Of a stretch of DNA of 12,575 bases, positions 7,360 to 12,575 are shown one piece after another. Source of the stretch: Robiginitomaculum sp. (GTDB taxonomy: Bacteria; Pseudomonadota; Alphaproteobacteria; Caulobacterales; Maricaulaceae); assembly GCA_026982235.1 (NCBI GenBank), contig JALSHM010000356.1, positions 1 through 12,575 of the forward strand. Reading direction: 5' to 3'. Below the pieces are notes generated by a model. It worked only from the letters and a program-made list of their open reading frames with translations, searched no databases and was not told the DNA's origin. A program made the translations under genes and the position numbers. Positions within the stretch are counted from its first letter, which is position 1, and every line of letters starts with the position of its first letter.

Positions 7360-8133
7360 ATGAAGAAATTAGCCCTTAGATTGGCTCTAATGCCCCTTGC
7401 CTTGCCCTTAATACTCCTCAGTTCAACCTATGCCTTAGCCGGAGAAGATGTATCCGTTAGCGTCAGTACTGACTATGTCACGAAATATGTGTTTCGCGGC
7501 ACCACACTAGCGGGCGAAGCTTTCCAGCCAGGTGCAGAAATTTCCTTCGGGAATTTCAGCGCCGGGGTCTGGGCATCGCTCGCCAGCGGCAAAGAAAGTA
7601 TTGCCTTTGCCGATGAGATAGACATTTACGCTGGATACGGCTTTGATCTCAGCGAAACAATTTCTGCCAGTGTTGGTGCGACCTTGTACCACTACCCACA
7701 ATTGGGCGGCGTGTTTGATCTTGGCACGGGCGCAGGCGATGCCAGCACGGTGGAAGTCTATGGTGGTCTTAGTTTTGACGCCCCCCTCGCCCCCAGCGTC
7801 ACCGCCTATTATGATCTCAATTTGAAAGCTTTCACCCTAGAAGGCGGCGCAGAATACTCCGTACCCGTTGGCGAAAAAACCAGTTTTGACATAGGCGCAA
7901 GTGCTGGCCTGGTCACAGTCAAGGGCGGCGGGGATTATCAATATGGTTCCCTATCCGGCGCACTGACATACGGCTTTAACGACAACACATCCGTATATGC
8001 GGGTATCAATGGCGGATTAAGTTCGCAAAATACATTCGCGGACACCAATTTCGACATCACAGACCCCAGCACCATTTCCGCACCCAAAAAGTCCGGCATC
8101 TGGTTCGGCGTCGGTATATCGAGCGGATTTTAA
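7360..8133 (+). CDS. TorF-family putative outer-membrane porin
   Basis: A 257-residue exported protein with a clear signal peptide (residues 1-27, cleavage after ALA before GEDVS). The mature chain is built of alternating beta strands, opening with VSVSTDYVTKYVFRGTTLAG (32-51). That opening, with its S-x-D-Y-x-x-x-Y-x-F-R-G pattern, is typical of the conserved proteobacterial family annotated as TorF-type putative porin. It ends in Phe, the usual C-terminal signature for outer-membrane barrel assembly. AGGAA precedes the ATG, and the gene is 33 bases from amtB, so it is very likely the third gene of the ammonium operon. A role in letting ammonium or small nitrogen compounds cross the outer membrane is inference from position. 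Its stop codon overlaps that of the convergent gene on the other strand. Confidence 0.85.
   Translation: MKKLALRLALMPLALPLILLSSTYALAGEDVSVSVSTDYVTKYVFRGTTLAGEAFQPGAEISFGNFSAGVWASLASGKESIAFADEIDIYAGYGFDLSETISASVGATLYHYPQLGGVFDLGTGAGDASTVEVYGGLSFDAPLAPSVTAYYDLNLKAFTLEGGAEYSVPVGEKTSFDIGASAGLVTVKGGGDYQYGSLSGALTYGFNDNTSVYAGINGGLSSQNTFADTNFDITDPSTISAPKKSGIWFGVGISSGF
8130..8133. other. Shared palindromic stop codons (TTAA) of two convergent genes
   Basis: TAA of the porin gene occupies 8131-8133, and TAA of the right PDZ gene, read on the minus strand, occupies 8132-8130. The two genes therefore end inside the same TTAA, leaving no room for a terminator between them, and their transcripts must overlap at the 3' ends. 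Confidence 0.9.
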
Positions 8134-9347
8134 TCATACTCCTTTGCTTGGGCGATCATCTGCCAATAGGCATAATCATCGTCCAAGCTTCCGCTCCAAA
8201 CCACGCGCCCAGATTTGTTCAGGGCATGAAATGATGGCGCGCCGCGCAAGCCTAAATCTTCGCCAAAGCTGGCACTGGCTTCATGTAAGACCAAAAGCGG
8301 CAGTTTACGTTTAAAGGCCGCATCCTCATTCTCAAAATAATCAGCGCGGTCTTTTCTGCGCACCTCATTATCGGTCAAAACCACAAGCGGGTGTATGTGG
8401 TTTTTGATATGGTCATAAATACTTACATAAGCTTGCAAGCTGGCATTATATGGGCCATTGCCCCGGTAAAAAGGCATCAGGCATAAAGGCAAAATCTGCC
8501 CCTCTTGCATATCAGCCAGCAAGACTGGAAGCGTGACCGCTCCCTTACCACCGCGCAAATATGTCAGGTCATAATTAAGATTAAGCACCCGCCCCACCAA
8601 ACTTTCATTATCAATCACCTGAATATCTAATTGCTCAGCCGTGGCGATTACGCGATCTGATTCCAAGCTGGTGTTGAGGGCTTGATTGACCAATTCTTTG
8701 GCGCGGGGCATATCGTTAAACCGCAGCGCATTCAATCCGCGATAATAGTACATCAATCCATGAAAATCCGTAGTCCAATCATACATAACCTGCGCAAATT
8801 CATCTAAGGCCGTAAACCCTGCCTCTATATTGCCAGCTTCAATATCTGCTATGCCAACCATAAGCTCCGCAGGCGGAAAATCTGCTTTTTTACCAAATAA
8901 TTTTCCAACCAATGACGGCTTATTACAAGCTTGCGCAGCAATGCGTAGTTTCTCATGCTCGCCCCGCTCCCAAAGCGTGAACCAGCCTTCTGTACCGCAA
9001 AACCCTTTTTTCAAATATTGCTCTACAATACCCTCAGAACTAGGGGTGGTGCGCATGCCGAGCGGCAAGCTTTGAGTTTTGACCTGCAAAAGCTCAGATG
9101 ACTTGGGCATATAAAAGCTATACTCAACAACCTTGCCAGCAAATAACACTTTCCCAATATCGACAATCAACGCAGAATGGCCATTCACTGTCAGTAAAAT
9201 ATCGCCGGCTTGCAATCCTAAACTGGCGGCGGGGGAGCCTGGGGCGACTTTCTCGACATATACACCTTGGCACAAAGATGGTTGATTGGTTATTGGCTGT
9301 TTCTTGCTGCTGAGAAACCAGTTTGGATTAACTTTTTCAGGGGGCAT
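8130..9347 (-). CDS. PDZ and thioredoxin-like domain protein, right paralog (function unknown)
   Basis: Same architecture and length class (405 residues) as the gene at 3562-4794. A PDZ domain covers about 28-95 (GVYVEKVAPGSPAASLGLQ, then GDILLTVNGHS). The shared block GFCGTEGWFTLWERGE spans 115-130. The middle is helical, with YYYRGLNALRFNDMPRAKEL (200-219) resembling a TPR repeat. The C-terminal thioredoxin-like domain contains ILPLCLMPFYRG (285-296), the strand LVVLTDN (321-327) and LRGAPSFHALNKSGRVVW (367-384). The CXXC position reads MPFYRG with no cysteine; Pro371 is the cis-proline-like residue. No signal peptide or membrane segment is visible. It converges on the porin gene and is divergent from the first EamA transporter. 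A regulatory or scaffold role is possible, but nothing in the sequence fixes it. Confidence 0.75.
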   Translation of the reverse strand: MPPEKVNPNWFLSSKKQPITNQPSLCQGVYVEKVAPGSPAASLGLQAGDILLTVNGHSALIVDIGKVLFAGKVVEYSFYMPKSSELLQVKTQSLPLGMRTTPSSEGIVEQYLKKGFCGTEGWFTLWERGEHEKLRIAAQACNKPSLVGKLFGKKADFPPAELMVGIADIEAGNIEAGFTALDEFAQVMYDWTTDFHGLMYYYRGLNALRFNDMPRAKELVNQALNTSLESDRVIATAEQLDIQVIDNESLVGRVLNLNYDLTYLRGGKGAVTLPVLLADMQEGQILPLCLMPFYRGNGPYNASLQAYVSIYDHIKNHIHPLVVLTDNEVRRKDRADYFENEDAAFKRKLPLLVLHEASASFGEDLGLRGAPSFHALNKSGRVVWSGSLDDDYAYWQMIAQAKEYD

Positions 9348-9350
9348 ATA

Positions 9351-9438
9351 AAAACCTTTTCACTCGACTTAATGCTTGCAACGACCCCGATTTTTCCCTA
9401 GCCGTATAGCTCTAAGTTCACAAACTTACAAAGGTTTT
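9351..9438. promoter_or_regulatory. Mirror-image ribosome-binding regions of divergent genes
   Basis: AAAACCTTT (9351-9359) and AAAGGTTTT (9430-9438) are exact nine-base reverse complements. The first is the AAAGG ribosome-binding stretch of the minus-strand PDZ gene; the second is the AAAGG of the plus-strand transcript. The 70 bases between them must hold both promoters. Confidence 0.45.
9413..9428. promoter_or_regulatory. Sixteen-base palindrome, candidate operator of the transporter cluster
   Basis: TAAGTT (9413-9418) and AACTTA (9423-9428) flank CACA, a perfect six-base inverted repeat one base before the AAAGG of the first transporter. A possible -10 box TATAGC lies just upstream at 9405-9410, which would place the palindrome around the transcription start. 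This position suits a repressor site; the regulator is unknown. Confidence 0.4.
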
Positions 9439-9447
9439 ATGCGCTGA
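9439..9447 (+). other. Two-codon mini-ORF overlapping the first transporter start
   Basis: ATG-CGC-TGA (Met-Arg-stop) lies four bases after AAAGG, and its TGA overlaps the ATG of the transporter at 9447. The ribosome-binding stretch is better spaced for this tiny ORF than for the transporter (12 bases), so the transporter may be translated by termination and restart. It could also be a chance ATG. Confidence 0.3.
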
Positions 9448-10355
9448 TGGACAAGCAAAAAAACAAAGTTGCCCTTTTATATGTCTATGTGGCCGCCATT
9501 GTTCTGATTTGGGCGACGGCGTATAATCTGATGTATTATACGGTGTATTCTGGCGGTTTTCCGGCGGAATGGATACCTGCGGCGCGGACGGTTTTGCCCG
9601 CGCTGGGCATTACCTTATTCGTTTATATACGCGGCATGAAACTACCGCCCTTGTCCGACAAACGCTGGTTTTGGTATGGTCTTATGGGGTTTCTGGGCAT
9701 GACTGCGCCGTTTTATTTACTGGCCAAAGGCAATGAATATGGGGTGGAAAGCGGGATTTCGTCTATTCTAACCAACGGTGTCACCCCGCTCATGACAATT
9801 TTGCTGGCGCATTTTCTTGTGAAATCAGAACGCTTGACCTTGCGCAAATCCATAGGGTTTATCATCGGTTTTATCGGGGTGGTGTTTTTGTTCATTCCCG
9901 AAAACCTGTCCCTAGAGCTGATCCAAAACTGGCATGCGCAGATTTTTATCTTAATGGTCGCGCTCAGCTATGCCCTCGCGGCCATCGTCGCCAAACGCGC
10001 ACCTGACACAACGGCCAGTGTGGGTGCCGCTGTTATGTTGATAACCGCAGCCATAACCGCCATTATTTTTGCCATCCCGTCTGGAATGCCGGGCGGCGAA
10101 TATTCCCACGGCGTGTTATTGGCCTTGTTCATTTTGACTATTTTCTCTACAGGCCTGTCTGACATTTTATACCTAAAAGTCATCAAAATGTCTGGCCCCA
10201 GTATGATTGCAAAAATCAATTATCTGGTGCCCGTATTTGCGTTAGTATTCGGCATTATATTCCTCAAAGAGCAATTTAGCTGGCGCTCCGTCGCAGCTAT
10301 GATGATTATCATAACCGGGTTACTCATAGCCCGTATTGAAGATAAATCTTCCTAA
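9447..10355 (+). CDS. EamA/DMT-family transporter, copy 1
   Basis: A 302-residue inner-membrane protein of the drug/metabolite transporter superfamily, with ten predicted membrane helices in two EamA repeats (about 8-150 and 165-297). The substrate is not readable; the family exports or imports amino acids, metabolites or drugs. Typical signatures are IWATAYNLMYY in helix 1, GFLGMTAPFYLLAKG (81-95), AHFLVKSERLT in the loop before helix 5 and MSGPSMIAKINYLVPVFALV (248-267) near the end. It is the first of three tandem paralogs. Compared with copies 2 and 3, it has one extra residue in SILTNGVTPL (106-115) and a longer loop after helix 1. The only clean in-frame ATG is at 9447, weakly spaced from its AAAGG. 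Its TAA overlaps the next gene's ATG by one base. Confidence 0.93.
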   Translation: MDKQKNKVALLYVYVAAIVLIWATAYNLMYYTVYSGGFPAEWIPAARTVLPALGITLFVYIRGMKLPPLSDKRWFWYGLMGFLGMTAPFYLLAKGNEYGVESGISSILTNGVTPLMTILLAHFLVKSERLTLRKSIGFIIGFIGVVFLFIPENLSLELIQNWHAQIFILMVALSYALAAIVAKRAPDTTASVGAAVMLITAAITAIIFAIPSGMPGGEYSHGVLLALFILTIFSTGLSDILYLKVIKMSGPSMIAKINYLVPVFALVFGIIFLKEQFSWRSVAAMMIIITGLLIARIEDKSS

Positions 10356-11254
10356 TGCGTAGGTCTATACTCTCCAATTTATGGCTTTTAGTCCCCGCCA
10401 CCCTGCTCCTCTGGGGCACGGAATATACATTGGTCGGCACGATTGACGCCGCCATTATTAGCGAAGCCTGGCAAGTCGCCATTCGCATGGTTTTTGCAGC
10501 CGCGCTCATGGTTGGGTTCGTTTACCTAAGCGGTCATAAACTCCCCCGCTTGAACAACAAAAGCTGGTTATTTTTTGGTACTATGGGTTTCATTGGCATG
10601 ACCATCCCGTTTTATCTGATTGCGCGGGGCTATAATGCCGGTGTTGATTCAGGTTTGATTTCGATCCTCATCGGCGTGACCCCGTTGTTCACGGTTATTC
10701 TCGCACATTTTTTCGTGAAATCCGAACCCCTTACCAAGCTCAAATCCCTCGGATTTATTATCGGATTTCTTGGGGTTTGTGTCCTGTTCCTACCCACAGA
10801 ACTCAGTTGGTCTTTGGTGGATAATTGGCAAGCCCAAGCCCTGATTATCCTCGCCGCATTCGGCTATGCTATGACCTCTATATTGGGCAAATGTGCCCCA
10901 GAGCAACCCGCCAGCGTCGGCGCGTCTCTGATGCTCATAGGCGGCGCGGTCAGTGCCGTGCTGGGTGCCTATATACTGGCTAGGTCTGAAATGCCCACCA
11001 CAATACCACCCGCCAAAATCATCGGCGCTCTCGCCGCCCTAACGATTGGGGCGACATTTTTCGGTAATCTGCTCTATCTGCGCCTGTTACAAATCTCTGG
11101 CCCCAGCTTAATTGCCAAGATAAATTATATCGTCCCCATCGTCGCCATCATCTCTGGCATGGTATTTTTACAAGAAAGCTTGCATTCACGCTATATTATT
11201 GCTCTTGTGATCATTCTCATAGGGCTAGCCATCGCACGTATGGGCGAAAAATAA
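10355..11254 (+). CDS. EamA/DMT-family transporter, copy 2
   Basis: A 299-residue ten-helix membrane protein, clearly paralogous to its two neighbours. It shares FIGMTIPFYLIARG in helix 3, VDSGLISILIGVTPLFTVIL, AHFFVKSEPLT, KSLGFIIGFLGV and, near the end, ISGPSLIAKINYIVPI. Helix 1 reads LLLWGTEYTLVG. The start ATG overlaps the stop of copy 1 (TAATG, 10353-10357), so translation is probably coupled. No strong separate ribosome-binding site is seen. The two EamA halves are both complete, and nothing suggests decay. The substrate is unknown. Keeping three full-length copies suggests either distinct substrates or hetero-oligomers, both inference. Confidence 0.93.
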   Translation: MRRSILSNLWLLVPATLLLWGTEYTLVGTIDAAIISEAWQVAIRMVFAAALMVGFVYLSGHKLPRLNNKSWLFFGTMGFIGMTIPFYLIARGYNAGVDSGLISILIGVTPLFTVILAHFFVKSEPLTKLKSLGFIIGFLGVCVLFLPTELSWSLVDNWQAQALIILAAFGYAMTSILGKCAPEQPASVGASLMLIGGAVSAVLGAYILARSEMPTTIPPAKIIGALAALTIGATFFGNLLYLRLLQISGPSLIAKINYIVPIVAIISGMVFLQESLHSRYIIALVIILIGLAIARMGEK

Positions 11255-11285
11255 AAAACAAACTTAAAATCAATCAGGAATAATT

Positions 11286-12176
11286 ATGCAAGACCGCAAA
11301 TCACTATTTTATGCGGCCTGTATAGCCATAGTAATCTTTTGGGGTACGGCATATACGCTTATCGGTTATATCGTGGATACTATCTCACCCGCTTGGTTAG
11401 TGGCGGTACGCACAAGCATTGCTGCCTTTGTACTCATTGCTTATGCTTTGTGGCGCGGACATAGATTCCCCCCTTTGCGCGATTCACGTTGGCGGTGGTA
11501 TTCGCTTATGGGCGTTATCGGCATGGCCTTGCCGTTTTATTTTACGGCCCAAGGCCAGAAGGTTATTGATAGCGGATTGACCTCTATTCTCGCAGGCGTC
11601 ATGCCGCTATTTACCATCGTGCTTGCGCATTTTTTTATCAAAGACGAACGGCTCACCTGGCGCAAAACTATCGGGTTTTTGATAGGCTTTGCCGGCCTGA
11701 TATTTCTATTTGTCCCTATCCCTTTTGAATTAGAACTTGTCGGAGAATGGCGCGCCCAGGGTCTAATCTTGTTGACGGCATTTTGTTATGCAGTGCTGAC
11801 CATTATCGCCAAACGCGCCCCCGACACACCTGCTAGTCTTGGCGCTGCCATGATGCTCATCGCCGCTGCTTCAACATCGCTCTTATTCGCATTATCCACG
11901 GGATTACCGCGCACCATGCCCCCAAATTCTGCCCTCATAGCGCTTTTTGTGCTGGCGGTGGGCGCAACAGGGATTGCCCAAATCCTCTATCTGCGGCTCG
12001 TGCAAATAAGCGGGCCGAGCCTGATTGCGCGTCTGGTTTATTTGGTGCCCGTATGTTCTATTATTGCAGGCATTGTTTTCCTCGGCGAAGCCTTTTCCTG
12101 GCGCACCGTAATCGCCATGGTGATTATCACGGCAGGCATGTATATCGCCAGGGCAAGAGAGAAGCCGCAAATTTAA
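11286..12176 (+). CDS. EamA/DMT-family transporter, copy 3
   Basis: A 296-residue ten-helix membrane protein and the third tandem paralog. Shared blocks are WGTAYTLIGY in helix 1, VIGMALPFYFTAQG, VIDSGLTSILAGVMPLFT, AHFFIKDERLTWRKTIGF and ISGPSLIARLVYLVPV. The second half carries AKRAPDTPASLGAA, nearly identical to AKRAPDTTASVGAA in copy 1, so in this stretch copy 3 is closer to copy 1 than to copy 2. The ATG at 11286 has AGGA about seven bases before it, and the 31-base gap after copy 2 is compatible with a three-gene operon. It converges on thiD, with 29 bases between the stop codons and no visible terminator hairpin. The substrate is unknown. Confidence 0.93.
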   Translation: MQDRKSLFYAACIAIVIFWGTAYTLIGYIVDTISPAWLVAVRTSIAAFVLIAYALWRGHRFPPLRDSRWRWYSLMGVIGMALPFYFTAQGQKVIDSGLTSILAGVMPLFTIVLAHFFIKDERLTWRKTIGFLIGFAGLIFLFVPIPFELELVGEWRAQGLILLTAFCYAVLTIIAKRAPDTPASLGAAMMLIAAASTSLLFALSTGLPRTMPPNSALIALFVLAVGATGIAQILYLRLVQISGPSLIARLVYLVPVCSIIAGIVFLGEAFSWRTVIAMVIITAGMYIARAREKPQI

Positions 12177-12205
12177 TGCCTCCATTTTTCATAGGAAGAA
12201 GAATT

Positions 12206-12575
12206 TTATATATCTTTTAAGACAGCAAATGGGTTGTTTGCATCCGATTTTTCCTGGCTTTCCACCTGCCCCAATCCGTGATTTAAAGGGCCATTGCCTT
12301 GGCCGAGTTTTGGGGCGGTGCGGATGGCTTCGAATACAAATTCCCGCGCCTCGCGCACGGCGATTTCTAGGGGCGCACCTTGGGCTAGCATGGCGGCGAC
12401 GGCACTGGCCAATGTGCAGCCCGTGCCGTGGGTATGGCGGGAATGGATACGCGGGGCGCTCATGATATGATTACCGTCCGGGGCGACCAAAACATCGGTG
12501 ATGCTTTTGCCGTCAAGGTGCCCACCTTTCATTAGCGCCGCATAAGCCCCCATTTCCGACAACCGTTCTCCGGCC
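12206..12575 (-). CDS. thiD: Hydroxymethylpyrimidine (phosphate) kinase, C-terminal part
   Basis: The frame is open to the right edge, so only about the last 123 codons are present. ThiD phosphorylates HMP and then HMP-phosphate to HMP-diphosphate for thiamine synthesis in the cytoplasm. The ribokinase-fold C-terminal signature is present: LMKGGHLDG, then HTHGTGCTLASAVAA, where the Cys of GTGC takes the position of the usual catalytic Asp in the ribokinase family. It is followed by AVREAREFVFEAI and LGQGNGPLNH, the usual ThiD ending. About 23 further residues, rich in polar groups (GLGQVESQEKSDANN), extend past the usual end. Residues before LSEMGAYAALMKGGH are in frame and family-like (AGER), so the apparent TTG start at 12562 is not real. 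Confidence 0.95.
   Translation of the reverse strand, partial: AGERLSEMGAYAALMKGGHLDGKSITDVLVAPDGNHIMSAPRIHSRHTHGTGCTLASAVAAMLAQGAPLEIAVREAREFVFEAIRTAPKLGQGNGPLNHGLGQVESQEKSDANNPFAVLKDI

Noticed and set aside
12177..12205. Terminator between the third transporter and thiD
   Set aside because: The short AT-rich gap has no stem with a usable loop.

Overview
The window looks like a stretch of a free-living alphaproteobacterial chromosome. The pointers are the SerC type (the roughly 390-residue form common in alphaproteobacteria), a neighbouring serA, the glnK-amtB pair, and a composite GC-rich palindrome starting CATCCCGG, of a kind often seen between alphaproteobacterial genes. A marine Maricaulales/Hyphomonadales-like organism fits the overall feel, but that is a guess from gene style only. 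Base composition is moderate and even, with no transposase, integrase, tRNA, rRNA or CRISPR array. Coding density is high and no gap exceeds about 165 bases.

Left part (1-3442, minus strand). serC is followed by serA; together they carry out the first two steps of serine synthesis from 3-phosphoglycerate. The 162-base gap between them holds a nested palindromic element. After serA comes the 5' part of an exported beta-barrel protein resembling the PagL lipid A deacylases, cut by the window edge.

Middle part (3562-9347). A plus-strand nitrogen operon, glnK-amtB-(TorF-family porin), encodes a PII regulator, the ammonium channel it controls and a small outer-membrane protein. On the opposite strand it is flanked by two members of one paralogous, apparently cytoplasmic family that I cannot name. 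Each has an N-terminal PDZ domain, a helical middle and a C-terminal thioredoxin-like domain that keeps a cis-proline-like AP[TS] motif but has no CXXC. The left copy (410 aa) lies downstream of a GNAT acetyltransferase gene. The right copy (405 aa) converges on the porin gene, and their stop codons share the four bases TTAA. This pair is the best candidate for undescribed biology here.

Right part (9447-12575). Three EamA/DMT-family membrane transporters lie in tandem on the plus strand. They are clearly products of repeated duplication, and the first two overlap by one base. They converge on the 3' part of thiD (thiamine pyrimidine kinase), which runs off the right edge. The 99-base gap between the right PDZ paralog and the first transporter holds a 16-base palindrome, a matched pair of ribosome-binding regions in opposite orientation, and a two-codon mini-ORF.
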